Shown piece after piece: positions 17,144-27,184 of a stretch of DNA of 64,000 nucleotides. Source of the DNA: Nitrospira sp. (lineage in GTDB: Bacteria; Nitrospirota; Nitrospiria; Nitrospirales; Nitrospiraceae); contig CP092081.1 of NCBI GenBank assembly GCA_022226935.1, positions 1,102,734-1,166,733 of the forward strand, written 5' to 3'. Within the stretch, counting starts at the first letter, position 1. Every line of letters starts with the position of its first letter. The notes under the pieces are model-generated. The model saw nothing but the letters and a program-made list of their open reading frames with translations. It had not been told where the DNA came from and ran no database searches. The position numbers were made by a program, and so were the translations under genes.

Positions 17144-18982
17144 ATGATCAAGGTGGCAGACTACATCATCAATACGTTAGCCGAACGGGGCATCGACAAA
17201 ATGTTCGTTGTCTACGGCGCAGCCAACGGCGATTTGATCGATGCGTTTACCCGCACCGCCGCGACCCAGTATGTCGCCGTCATGCATGAACAGGCCGGCG
17301 GGTTTGCCGCTGAAGCCTATGCCAAGGTGAAAGGCATTCCCGGAGTTGCCATTGCGACCAGCGGGCCGGGCGGGATGAATCTCCTCACCTCGATGGGCAA
17401 TTGCTTCTACGATTCCATTCCCTGCGTCTTTCTTACCGGACAGATCAACTCGCGGTTCCTCCGCCCTGATCCGTCGATCCGACAAATCGGGTTTCAAGAA
17501 ACCGACATTGTGGCGATGGCCGCGCCGGTGACCAAATACGCGAAGATGATCCTCAATCCTGAAGACGTCCGGTTTGAGTTGGAAAAGGCCCTGTGGATGT
17601 GCCAGGAGGGTCGACCTGGACCGGTGTTGCTCGACATTCCCCTCAACGTGCAAAAAGCCATGGTCGATGCAAAACAATTGACGGGCTTCGAGCCGCCCGC
17701 GGCCATGAGTTTCGACCTCACGGTTGTCGACCAGCAGATCGCCCGTTTCATCAACGACCTTCAACAGGCGGAACGGCCGGTCATCCTCGTGGGGGGAGGC
17801 GTGCGCCTGGCCGATGCACAGGACGATGTCCGGGCGTTGGGGCGCCGCTTGAACGTCCCGTGTTTTCCGACCTGGAACGCGTTGGATGTGATCAGTTCGG
17901 ATTACGAGAACTATGGCGGACGGGTGGGGACCTATGGTGGTGCGGGTCGCAACTTCGGCATTCAGAACAGTGATCTGCTCCTGTCTATCGGCAGTCGCAT
18001 CTCCGGACGGATCACCGGCGGGAACGTTCAGAGTTTCGCCCGACAGGCCAAGAAGTATCTGGTCGAAATCGATCCGGCCATGGTGCAGCGGAAATTTCAG
18101 CAGGTGCCGTTTGACGTCAACATCCTCTGCGACGCGAAAGCATTTACGCAGCGCTTGTTGATCGCGCTGGATCGGCGCAGCAAACCCTTGCCGGATTTCT
18201 CAGCCTGGACGGGCCGCGTCATGGAATGGAAACGGCGATACGATCCGGTGCGACCGGAATTTTTCGCGCAACGCGAGCGCGTCCATCCGTACGCCTTCAT
18301 GCGGCGTTTGTCGGAGAAAATGGGCGCGACCGATATCCTGGTCGGCGACTGCGGCGGCAATATCGTCGTCAGCAACCACGCCTTCGAAACCAAGTACGGT
18401 CAGCGCAATCTGACGAACAACGGCAATTCGCCCATGGGGTTCTCCTTCGCGGGAGCGATGGGCGCCTGGTTTGCCGATCCCACGAGATCAGTCGTCTGCA
18501 CGATCGGCGACGGCGGCTTCAATATGAATCCGCAGGAATTACAGACCTTCGTGAACTATGGCGTCAAAGTCAAAACGTTCATTCTGAACAACCATATCTA
18601 CGGCATTACCAAGGCCTACCAGGAAACCAATTTCCAGGGTCGCGCTGAAGCCTGCGGGCCGAAGGGATACAACCCGCCGGATTTCATCAAGATCGTCCAG
18701 GCCTACGGCATCAAGACCGTCGCCATCGGAAACCATGCCGAGATGGACGCCAAGATCGATGAGGTGCTGCAGTTCGACGGACCGGTCGTCTGCGATGTGG
18801 ACATGCACGAGTTCCACACCTACGAGCCGAGGATCTTCGGCTGGAAGACCCCCATCGAGGATATGTATCCCTATCTGCCTCGCGAAGAATTCCGCGCCAA
18901 TATGGTCATCGATCCGGCGGAGGGGTGGATGAATCCCGAGTATCCCGACGTGGTGCGGCGAACGGATCAGTCACAGCCGTAG
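17144..18982 (+). CDS. Thiamine-diphosphate enzyme of the acetolactate synthase family
   Basis: 612 residues from the ATG at 17144 (AAAGGAG upstream); ATGs at 17090 and 17120 are alternatives. Pyr domain with catalytic Glu49 in AVMHEQAGGFAAEAYAK, central domain about 200-340, PP domain with the ThDP motif IGDGGFNMN...NN (about residues 450-482). No regulatory subunit gene (ilvH) is nearby, and the enzyme sits among sugar genes, so branched-chain amino acid synthesis is unlikely. A family precedent is YerE, which adds a two-carbon unit to a CDP-3,6-dideoxy-4-ketosugar in yersiniose synthesis. Gap of 18 bases to the second radical SAM gene. Confidence 0.88.
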   Translation: MIKVADYIINTLAERGIDKMFVVYGAANGDLIDAFTRTAATQYVAVMHEQAGGFAAEAYAKVKGIPGVAIATSGPGGMNLLTSMGNCFYDSIPCVFLTGQINSRFLRPDPSIRQIGFQETDIVAMAAPVTKYAKMILNPEDVRFELEKALWMCQEGRPGPVLLDIPLNVQKAMVDAKQLTGFEPPAAMSFDLTVVDQQIARFINDLQQAERPVILVGGGVRLADAQDDVRALGRRLNVPCFPTWNALDVISSDYENYGGRVGTYGGAGRNFGIQNSDLLLSIGSRISGRITGGNVQSFARQAKKYLVEIDPAMVQRKFQQVPFDVNILCDAKAFTQRLLIALDRRSKPLPDFSAWTGRVMEWKRRYDPVRPEFFAQRERVHPYAFMRRLSEKMGATDILVGDCGGNIVVSNHAFETKYGQRNLTNNGNSPMGFSFAGAMGAWFADPTRSVVCTIGDGGFNMNPQELQTFVNYGVKVKTFILNNHIYGITKAYQETNFQGRAEACGPKGYNPPDFIKIVQAYGIKTVAIGNHAEMDAKIDEVLQFDGPVVCDVDMHEFHTYEPRIFGWKTPIEDMYPYLPREEFRANMVIDPAEGWMNPEYPDVVRRTDQSQP

Positions 18983-19000
18983 TTTCACATGAGGTGATGT

Positions 19001-20626
19001 ATGAACGTCTTGTTGCTGTATCCCACATGGACCGGTGCGTACGGACTGTTCGGCCATTTCGCCCGCCGGAACTCGACCTGGCCTCCGCTGAATCTAGCGC
19101 TCCTGGCCGCCATTGCTGAGCGCCACGGCCACAATGTCACGATCCTCGACGGTGAGTCCGAGCAGATTCCGTTGGAGGAGATGGTGCACCGGGCGGTGGC
19201 AATGAAGCCTGACCTCATCGGCTTTACGGCTACCAGCCCGTTTTTCCATCTCAGCAAGACGGTCGCGGAAGGCATCAAACGTCTGGCTCCGGACATTCCC
19301 ATCGCCGTGGGCGGCCCTCATATCACCATCATGAAGGAGCAGTCGCTGTTAGGCTGTTTCGACTATGCCTTCATCGGCGAGGCCGAGGAATCGTGGCCGC
19401 AGTTCCTGAATGCCTACGAACAACGCAAGGACCTGTCGACGGTGCGTGGGATCATTTATCGACGGGACGGGGAGCTCGTCTCGACCGGTCAACCAGCTGA
19501 CATTACGGATCTCGACGCCTTGCCGATTCCTGCGCGGCATCGACTGCCGATGTCCCGGTACAAGCTCGGGACGCTGCGCGGGCGACTGCCGTTCACCTCG
19601 ATTCAAACCATGCGTGGCTGCCCTTGGAAATGTATTTTCTGTGCCTCGGAAGCGTTGAAGACCACGGAGATGCGTGTGCGCTCTCCGCGATCCGTTGTCA
19701 ATGAGATGAAGCAAGTCGTGGAGATCTTCGGCACGCGACACTTTTATATCGTCGATGATGTGATGACGCTCTGGAAAGACCACATTCTGGAGATTTGTGA
19801 CCTGATCGATCAGGAAGGGTTGGAGATTACCTTCGAAGGCAGCACCAGAGCCAATCTCGTGGAAGAAGACGTAATCGCACGGCTGGTCAAGAGCGGCCTC
19901 ATCCGTCTTTCGTTTGGACTCGAAACCGTCGATCCCGAGATACGGCGGACGATGAAAAAGCAGGTCCCCCTGGAGCACTACGTGAAAGCAAACGGGATCT
20001 GCAACCAGTACGGAGTCGAAGCCTTGAACTCCGTGATGATCGGATTGCCAGGGGAAACACGAGAAACGGTGCGAGCGACCCTAAACTTTTTGCGTCAGGC
20101 GAGAGAAGTCAAACAAGCGAACTTTGCCATCGCCGTGCCCTATCCAGGGACCGAGTTTCACAAGCTGGCGGTGAACGGGGAGAAGGGCGTGAAGCTGATG
20201 ACGCAGGATTTCTCCGAATATCGCCGCTATGGCTCGGCCGTCACCACGGTGGGGGAACTGACGCCTCACGACCTGATCGACCTTCAGAATGAGGGATTTG
20301 TCAGTATCTACTCTGCGCCCTGGCGCTGGATTCCCATGCTGCAGAAACACGGAATGATCGGCGGCTCACTCATGCTGGTCCGCGTGGCACGCCTCCTGTC
20401 GAAAAAGCTGTTTGCCGGCCACGGACAAGCCTCACAGGAGCAACTCATCAGCCTGGGAGACGGGGCGTTCGGCCGCATACAGGAGTCAGCCATGCGACCA
20501 GAGACAGTTGGAGTCGCTTCAGCCGGATCGACCAGCACGGCTCCGTTGTTGACCATCGCCTCTGCAACACGAACGGGAGCTGCGCCGGCCGGACATTTCG
20601 GTCATCCCACAAACCCCAATGGTTAA
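19001..20626 (+). CDS. B12-binding-domain radical SAM protein (second copy)
   Basis: 541 residues. N-terminal cobalamin-binding-like domain (LLAAIAERHGHNVTILDGES, AVGGPHITIMKE), radical SAM core with C207-x3-C211-x2-C214 (RGCPWKCIFC), SFGLETVDPEIRRTMKKQ and a methyltransferase-type tail. The last ~60 residues are Ala/Thr-rich and low in complexity. GAGGTGATGT precedes the ATG. Same type as the enzyme at 15610 but clearly diverged, so the two probably act at different positions or substrates. Ends 21 bases before the giant transferase. Confidence 0.88.
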   Translation: MNVLLLYPTWTGAYGLFGHFARRNSTWPPLNLALLAAIAERHGHNVTILDGESEQIPLEEMVHRAVAMKPDLIGFTATSPFFHLSKTVAEGIKRLAPDIPIAVGGPHITIMKEQSLLGCFDYAFIGEAEESWPQFLNAYEQRKDLSTVRGIIYRRDGELVSTGQPADITDLDALPIPARHRLPMSRYKLGTLRGRLPFTSIQTMRGCPWKCIFCASEALKTTEMRVRSPRSVVNEMKQVVEIFGTRHFYIVDDVMTLWKDHILEICDLIDQEGLEITFEGSTRANLVEEDVIARLVKSGLIRLSFGLETVDPEIRRTMKKQVPLEHYVKANGICNQYGVEALNSVMIGLPGETRETVRATLNFLRQAREVKQANFAIAVPYPGTEFHKLAVNGEKGVKLMTQDFSEYRRYGSAVTTVGELTPHDLIDLQNEGFVSIYSAPWRWIPMLQKHGMIGGSLMLVRVARLLSKKLFAGHGQASQEQLISLGDGAFGRIQESAMRPETVGVASAGSTSTAPLLTIASATRTGAAPAGHFGHPTNPNG

Positions 20627-20647
20627 TTGCTCGAGCGGAAAGGCCTC

Positions 20648-23600
20648 ATGACACCACGTCCACCCATGAAAGTGCTTCTCTTGCAGCTGGAGTTTCCCAC
20701 CTGGAAACAAGCTCGCGCTTGGACGTATCCGGCCTGTTTCGGAGTCGCTGAAGGGCTACGAGCGAGTGGTGTGGAATGTGTCACATTGCCTCTCATCGCC
20801 GATCCGCCTTATTCCAGCACCGCCTGGCTGGCGCACATGAAGCGGATGATCAAGGGACAACGGTTCGACCAGGTGTGGGTGTGGCTGGTTCATGCGCCTC
20901 TCGATGACGCGATTCTGAATTGGTTGAGCAAGCTGGCCCCGATCCGTGTCGGCATCATCATGGAATCCTTGCAGTACAGCGAAGACGATTATGCATGGGC
21001 GCCCCACCTTCGGGCGCGTCAGGGATTTGTTGAACAACAGGTCCGGGCGTTGACCCACGTACTCGTTCCGGATGAATGCGACGTCGAGCGAACCGCTGCA
21101 CGCACCGGCGTTCCCGCTCTCTGGTGGCCACCGATGGTGCCAGAACGTTTTATCAGTATGCCGCCGAACCCTGCGGTTCACCAAGCCGGCGTTTTCCACG
21201 GCGTGCCGTACGGCCCGCGTGAGCAATGGATCCATCATCCCGCGCTGAAATCGTGTCTGACCTTTGCCCGTTCATCGGCTCCCACGTTGTTTCAACAGCT
21301 GTTCGATCGGTTGCAGCAATCCGCCATCCAACGGTTGGCCACACCTGCGGGAATGTCCGCCGGTGAGCTCACTCACTATACGACGATGTGGCAAGAGGTG
21401 CGCGAAGGCGAATTCCGTGAATGGATGACTCAACTGCCGCAATGGGCGGCGATCGTCAATCTGCCGAGTCTGGCCAAGTTCTATGGTGGTCGTGTCTTTG
21501 AAGGGATTGCTGCCGGCCGCCCCGTCGTGTCGTATGCCGTGCCGGGACATCCGATGAACAACAACTTGTTTGTCGAAGGAGAAGAGATTCTCTATTTTTC
21601 CCCAAGCCGGCCTGACTCACTGGCGGAGGTGTTGGACCGCCTGTTAGCCGATGCCACATTCGCGACGCGACTGGCCAGCAACGCTCAACAGAAATTGCGG
21701 GCTTATCACACCAGCGAGCGACGGGTTGCGGAAACGCTTGAGTGGATTCAGTCGGGAACCAAGCCTGTGTATGGTGAGCGAGGGACCGATGCCGCCTATG
21801 CACTGGTTTCTTCTCAGGCCGGGCATGCCCTTCCAGTTATCGAACCGCGCCGCACAGAAGTCGCTGGCCGCGCAGAAACGACCATCTTTATCCTCACCGT
21901 TGACGATCCTGCGTATCCCGCCTGTAAAGCCGCCGTCGATGCGCAGCAAGGTGGGCCGTTTCACGTCGAGATCATCCGCAATGTCGCACCTTTCAGCGCG
22001 GCGGCCCAACGCATGATCGCAGATTGTCGAACCGAGTTCTTTATCCAGGTCGACGAGGACATGATCCTCAACTCCGACGCGGCGACTAAGATGGCGGACC
22101 TGATGCGCCGTGCCCCGGCCGAGGTCGGCATGATCTGTTTTCATCTCTACGATGACGATCGCGCCTGCCGGATCCAAGGCATCAAGATCTATCGCACGGC
22201 GGCCATGAAGCCCTTCGCCTTCCAGAATGTGAAGGCGAGCGAGATGGACTTGCTCGATCAGATGGGCCAACGGGGTGTCCGGTGGGTGCTGCATCCTGAT
22301 GTCCTCGGTCGGCACGGAACTCTGTATACACCGGAAACCATCTATCGCCGCTATAAAACGATGTATGAAAAAGACATCCGGCAGTGGAATACCCTGACCT
22401 CGGATATCCGTCGGAAAGCCGATCAGTTTCGAGCGACGGGAGACCCGCTGGCGCTCTTTGCATTGCTCGGGGCCGCGCATGGCATCATCGAAGGTCCTCG
22501 ATCGGCCGACCGTGAGAAAGATGCGCGAGCGTACGGATTGAACGAACTGGACATCTTCGCCCGGCTCTTCCGGCAAACGCCGCCCGCCAGCCAACCCTAT
22601 GATCCAAGGCGAAGTGGAGCGCCCGTAGCCAATAGCCCGTTGGCTCCCGAGGAGGTGCGTTGGGCAGGAGAGACGTCGTTGACAAAGGCGCCCGAGCAGC
22701 AGGCATTGCAGAGCGCTATCCCGGCACCGCAGGCTCAGCGTCATCATTCCGAGCGAATCCTCATTGTCACGCCATATTTTTGGCCTTCCATTGGCGGTGT
22801 CGAAAAGGTGGCAGAAAGTTTGGCCATCGGCTTGCAGTCTCGAGGACATGCCGTCGAAGTGGCGACCTACGCTCTCACCGAACGTACGGCCAAATCGCAC
22901 CGTGGCATTCCCATCATCGATCTCACATTCCCGGCCGACTTCGAAACGACCAGTCCCTATTCCATGCTGGAAGTGAAACGGTTGATCGAGTCGGGCTGCT
23001 ACGGATGCTGTATTCTCCTGGGCGCGCCGCTCCATCTCATGTTTTATGCCCCTCTCTCGATTCCCAAAGAGCGGCCTGTTCGATTCATTCTCCAACCGAC
23101 TATCAACAAGGACATTGCTGAATTGTTGGAGGGGAGCGAGCAGGGGCGCACCATGTTGTCTCAACTGGGACAGCGCGTGAACGCAGTCGTCACGTTCGGC
23201 GGCAAGGGATACGATGAACAGTTCTTTCGAGAACGCCGGATTCCGACCTGTGTCATTCCGAACGGTACACCGGCGCTCGCGCCCAAGAATGATTTCAGGC
23301 AGCGCTACGGGATTGCCCGCGAAACCTTCATGGTGATCCATCTCGCCAATCTCTACAAGGTCAAAAATCATCCGGGATTGCTCGAGGCCCTGGAGAACCT
23401 TCCGGAAGGCGTCCAGCTCGTGTTGATCGGGAATGACACACACGAAACCGAGTATGTCGAGGCGGTGAAGGCCCATCTTGCGGCACGACCGGATGTCAAA
23501 CTACTTGCTGGGCTGGACTCCACCGAAGTCGCTTCGGCCCTGGCGGCGGCCGATCTCGTGGTGTTGGCCTCGCATGCCGAAGTTTCGCCTCTCTGCCTAT

Positions 23601-26600
23601 TGGAAGCGATGAGTGTCGGTCGGCCCTGGCTTGCCACACCAGAGTGCGGGACTGCGGTGGAACAGGGGGGAGGACTGGTGCTTCCGCTGTCGCAGTTCGC
23701 AGCCGCAGTACGCCTCCTCAAGAGCCATCCGGAATTTTGCACAGAGCTGGGACGACTGGGCCGTGAACATTGGGCGCAGTCACATGACTGGGCGGCCGTC
23801 TTGACGGCGTGGGAGGATTTGATCGAAGGCCGATCCGTCTCCCATTCATTTGCCACATCGGTCTCCATTGTCCAACGGCGAGAGGCTCTCCGCGAACAAT
23901 TCCGTCGTCTTTTGGCACAACAAGGCACTGTCGACGCGTCTCCTGCGTCACAGCTGCGGGTCGAAACGAAAGGGGTCGTGATGGACGGGTTGAACCAAGG
24001 ACCGCGGGGCTCGGCAAACCCAGGCGCCTTATCGAGTTCCGCGCCGACGCCTCAAGAGCAGAAACAGCAGGATCAATTTTACATCGACATGTTCGTCAAG
24101 AGCCGGGCCTGGTCGTCCCCAGGACCCAATCATGACGAGGCGGCTCGGTGGAGCAAAATTGCGGCCTTTCTGGAATATCTGCTCCGTCGCGTGCGTCAGA
24201 CGGACCCTCAGCGACAACTCCGCATGTTGGACGTCGGTTGCGGGCGGGGCTGGCTGACCAATTTGGCAACGGCTTATGGCACGTGCGAAGGTATCGAACC
24301 GGTAGCCGGCGTCATCGAACATGCGCGACGGTTATTTCCGCACCTGCGATTCGAAGCGGGTACGGCTCAGAGCGTGCTCAGTCGCCCAGATTTTGCGCCT
24401 TACGATGTCATCCTCTGTTCGGAAGTGATCGAACATATTCCCCACGGCCGGAAAGAAGGGTTTGTCGCAGAATTGGCCTCACTTCTGAAGCCGGATGGCT
24501 ATGTCATCCTGACGACGCCGCGCGGAGAGATGTGGGAACAGTGGAAATCGATCGCACCGCCTTGTCAGCCGGTTGAAGATTGGGTCACGGAAGCGCAACT
24601 GCGCGACATTTTCACGAGCCAAGGTTTCTGCGAACTCGGCTTGGAACGGGTGCACTGCGAAATTCCTTCGCTGCGCTATATCCCTGCACCCACTCCGGCA
24701 GACTTCACTAAACTGAAGCTGGTGCCCATCTATCAAATCTGGGCCTGCCAGCGTCGGGGTGCCTCTCCCGTTCCCTCGTTCACACGTCCGCCCATGGTCT
24801 CGGTCATTGTGCCCACCTACAATCGGCCTGATCGCCTCCAGGTCGCACTCTCCAGCATCCTGGCCCAGACCTATCAGGACTTTGAGATCATCGTTGTCAA
24901 CGACGGCACACTCGATGTGAGTGAGGTAATCGCTCCGCTCAACCGCGACGGTCGTATCACCATGGTCAGGCACGACCACAACCGTGGACTGGCCGCGGCT
25001 CGCAACACAGGCATCCGGGCGGCCAAAGGCACGTACATCGCGTATCTCGACGACGATGACACCTACCTCCCGGACCATCTGCACACCCTGGTCACGGTTC
25101 TACAGGGCGGCGAGCATAAGGTCGCCTATACGGACGCCTGGCGTATCCATGAAGTGCGGCAGGGCGATCAATACGTAGTGACCGGACGGGATATCCCGTA
25201 TTCGCGTGACTTCAACTGCATCGATCTCTTGTTGTGCAACTATTTCCCGGTCCTCTGCGTCATGCATGAGAAAGCCTGCCTCGAACAGGTCGGCGTCTTC
25301 GACGAATCGCTCTTCGCGCATGAAGATTGGGATCTCTGGATCCGGATGGCGACGATCTATCCGTTTCTCCACATCAAGCACACGACGGCAGCATTCACCT
25401 GGCGGCGCGATGGCTCATCGATGACAAGCAGCACGAGCGACACCTACCGACGCACGACCGAAATCATCTATAGAAAATACCGGCCCTATGCAGAGCGCAT
25501 CGCCGGGGTTTTGGAGGCGCAGCAAAAGAAACTGGAAGGTATGCGATCCGACGCCCAGGCCAAGACGTTCGATTGCTCCATTATCATTCCGGTGTGGAAC
25601 AACCTGGCGCTCACCACGCAATGTTTGACCGCCCTGGCGGAAGTCACGTACGGCGTCTCGTACGAAGTCATCGTGGTGGACAACCACTCGACGGACGACA
25701 CCCCCGCGTTTCTCGCTGGACTCGGCGGCGATGTGACCGTCATCACTAATCAGGAGAATCTCGGGTTTGCCAAGGCCTGCAACCAGGGCGCTCAGGCGGC
25801 CAAGGGCGAATACCTCGTGTTCCTGAACAACGACACCATTCCACAAGCCGGGTGGCTCAGCGCGCTTGTCGACGAAGTGAAAACCCATTCCGAGGTGGCG
25901 GTGGTAGGAAGCAAACTGTTGTACGAAGACGGCACGATTCAACATGCGGGAGTGGCGTTCTCCCGTGAGTTCCTGATGCCATACCACATGTATCCGGGAG
26001 TGCCGGCCAATGCGCCCATGGTCACGCGCCGCCGCGAGTTGCAATGCGTCACTGCCGCCTGCATGCTCATCCGCCGGCAGGCATTCGCGCAGGTCGGGGG
26101 TTTCGATGAAGGCTACAAGAACGGATTCGAAGACGTCGATCTCTGTCTCAAGATCGGCGAAAAGAACTGGAAGATCGTCTACCAGCCGCAAAGCACCGTC
26201 ATTCATCTAGAAAGCCGAACGCCGGGACGGAAGGCGCACGAGGAGCAGAACACCACCCGCTTCCGGGAACGCTGGGGCCATTGCTGGTGGGTGACGGACG
26301 AGGATCGGCTCCATTTTGACGACGGTTACTCTGTGCATACGCGCCTCAACGATCAACTCCTCGGGTACACGCTGCACCTGATTACCGACCCTGCGGTTCG
26401 GGCAGAACGGGCACTGGTCGCAGATGTGCAGCGCGCGACGGCCCTCAAGAATCAGGAACAGGTGGTCACGTTGCTACAACGAGTCGACCAATGGCCTGCC
26501 GATGCATGGATTCTACGTTGGGGAGCTTCACTCAGCGAGGGCATCGGTCACCATGAATTGGCCCTGCCATTCTGGAAACGCGTGTTGCTGCTGAAAAATG

Positions 26601-27184
26601 ATCCGCAGGCCCGCGTGGCCTTGGCGAAGCACGCTTTGGAGACAGGCGCCATCAAAGAAGCGGACAGTCATCTGACCTCATTGCTCCAGACTGAACCCGC
26701 GCATGGGGAGGGATGGCTGCTGCGCGGCATTCTCGCCATGCAGCTCAATGCCTACCGCGATGCCGAACAAGCATTCGAACAGGCGAAACAGGCAGGCGCG
26801 AATCCTAGGAAGGCCATCCTCGGTCTGGTCATGGCGGCCATGGGAGACAATCGGGCTGAGGCTGCCTGGTCACACGTGACAGCTCTCTGCGCCGATCATC
26901 CGGATGATGAAGAATGCATGCACTGGATGTTGAAATGCGGAACGTTGCTTCAACGCTGGGATGCTCTTGCGTCACGGCTCTCCTCGTTTGTCGCCCGCAA
27001 TCCGGGCAATATTGCTATGCGATTTGCCCTCGCGGGAGTACTGTTAAGAGCAGGACGCCGGGCGGATGCGCAGCGGGAATATGAGTGGTTACGCGCCATG
27101 GTGCCGACCTTCGAAGGCATGGACGAGTTGGCAAAACAACTGACCGGAGCCGAACGACCATTGGTACCGAACCATGCCGCATGA
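20648..27184 (+). CDS. Giant multi-domain glycosyltransferase with embedded methyltransferase and TPR tail
   Basis: 2178 residues from the ATG at 20648 (GGAAAGG upstream; ATG 20666 possible). Approximate order: CgeB/GT-B-like domain (118-375; GGRVFEGIAAGRPVVSYAVP); GT-A-like segment (411-618; QVDEDMIL); GT4 (701-1071; VTPYFWPSIGGVEKVAESL); SAM methyltransferase (1191-1305; MLDVGCGRGWL); GT2 (1383-1611; SVIVPTYNRPDRL, YLDDDD); second GT2 (1641-1861; SIIIPVWNN, FLNNDT, EDVDLCLKIG); TPR-like tail (1921-2178). No signal peptide or membrane segment, so a cytoplasmic assembly enzyme. Linkers near 620-700 and 1071-1180 are Pro/Gln-rich. The frame is open throughout. Acceptor unknown; flagellin or a lipid-linked glycan is plausible. 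Confidence 0.9.
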   Translation: MTPRPPMKVLLLQLEFPTWKQARAWTYPACFGVAEGLRASGVECVTLPLIADPPYSSTAWLAHMKRMIKGQRFDQVWVWLVHAPLDDAILNWLSKLAPIRVGIIMESLQYSEDDYAWAPHLRARQGFVEQQVRALTHVLVPDECDVERTAARTGVPALWWPPMVPERFISMPPNPAVHQAGVFHGVPYGPREQWIHHPALKSCLTFARSSAPTLFQQLFDRLQQSAIQRLATPAGMSAGELTHYTTMWQEVREGEFREWMTQLPQWAAIVNLPSLAKFYGGRVFEGIAAGRPVVSYAVPGHPMNNNLFVEGEEILYFSPSRPDSLAEVLDRLLADATFATRLASNAQQKLRAYHTSERRVAETLEWIQSGTKPVYGERGTDAAYALVSSQAGHALPVIEPRRTEVAGRAETTIFILTVDDPAYPACKAAVDAQQGGPFHVEIIRNVAPFSAAAQRMIADCRTEFFIQVDEDMILNSDAATKMADLMRRAPAEVGMICFHLYDDDRACRIQGIKIYRTAAMKPFAFQNVKASEMDLLDQMGQRGVRWVLHPDVLGRHGTLYTPETIYRRYKTMYEKDIRQWNTLTSDIRRKADQFRATGDPLALFALLGAAHGIIEGPRSADREKDARAYGLNELDIFARLFRQTPPASQPYDPRRSGAPVANSPLAPEEVRWAGETSLTKAPEQQALQSAIPAPQAQRHHSERILIVTPYFWPSIGGVEKVAESLAIGLQSRGHAVEVATYALTERTAKSHRGIPIIDLTFPADFETTSPYSMLEVKRLIESGCYGCCILLGAPLHLMFYAPLSIPKERPVRFILQPTINKDIAELLEGSEQGRTMLSQLGQRVNAVVTFGGKGYDEQFFRERRIPTCVIPNGTPALAPKNDFRQRYGIARETFMVIHLANLYKVKNHPGLLEALENLPEGVQLVLIGNDTHETEYVEAVKAHLAARPDVKLLAGLDSTEVASALAAADLVVLASHAEVSPLCLLEAMSVGRPWLATPECGTAVEQGGGLVLPLSQFAAAVRLLKSHPEFCTELGRLGREHWAQSHDWAAVLTAWEDLIEGRSVSHSFATSVSIVQRREALREQFRRLLAQQGTVDASPASQLRVETKGVVMDGLNQGPRGSANPGALSSSAPTPQEQKQQDQFYIDMFVKSRAWSSPGPNHDEAARWSKIAAFLEYLLRRVRQTDPQRQLRMLDVGCGRGWLTNLATAYGTCEGIEPVAGVIEHARRLFPHLRFEAGTAQSVLSRPDFAPYDVILCSEVIEHIPHGRKEGFVAELASLLKPDGYVILTTPRGEMWEQWKSIAPPCQPVEDWVTEAQLRDIFTSQGFCELGLERVHCEIPSLRYIPAPTPADFTKLKLVPIYQIWACQRRGASPVPSFTRPPMVSVIVPTYNRPDRLQVALSSILAQTYQDFEIIVVNDGTLDVSEVIAPLNRDGRITMVRHDHNRGLAAARNTGIRAAKGTYIAYLDDDDTYLPDHLHTLVTVLQGGEHKVAYTDAWRIHEVRQGDQYVVTGRDIPYSRDFNCIDLLLCNYFPVLCVMHEKACLEQVGVFDESLFAHEDWDLWIRMATIYPFLHIKHTTAAFTWRRDGSSMTSSTSDTYRRTTEIIYRKYRPYAERIAGVLEAQQKKLEGMRSDAQAKTFDCSIIIPVWNNLALTTQCLTALAEVTYGVSYEVIVVDNHSTDDTPAFLAGLGGDVTVITNQENLGFAKACNQGAQAAKGEYLVFLNNDTIPQAGWLSALVDEVKTHSEVAVVGSKLLYEDGTIQHAGVAFSREFLMPYHMYPGVPANAPMVTRRRELQCVTAACMLIRRQAFAQVGGFDEGYKNGFEDVDLCLKIGEKNWKIVYQPQSTVIHLESRTPGRKAHEEQNTTRFRERWGHCWWVTDEDRLHFDDGYSVHTRLNDQLLGYTLHLITDPAVRAERALVADVQRATALKNQEQVVTLLQRVDQWPADAWILRWGASLSEGIGHHELALPFWKRVLLLKNDPQARVALAKHALETGAIKEADSHLTSLLQTEPAHGEGWLLRGILAMQLNAYRDAEQAFEQAKQAGANPRKAILGLVMAAMGDNRAEAAWSHVTALCADHPDDEECMHWMLKCGTLLQRWDALASRLSSFVARNPGNIAMRFALAGVLLRAGRRADAQREYEWLRAMVPTFEGMDELAKQLTGAERPLVPNHAA

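Noticed and set aside
21644-23476. 610-codon minus-strand frame inside the giant transferase
   Set aside because: Composition is that of a complementary-strand shadow; the plus strand carries clear GT motifs across the same span.
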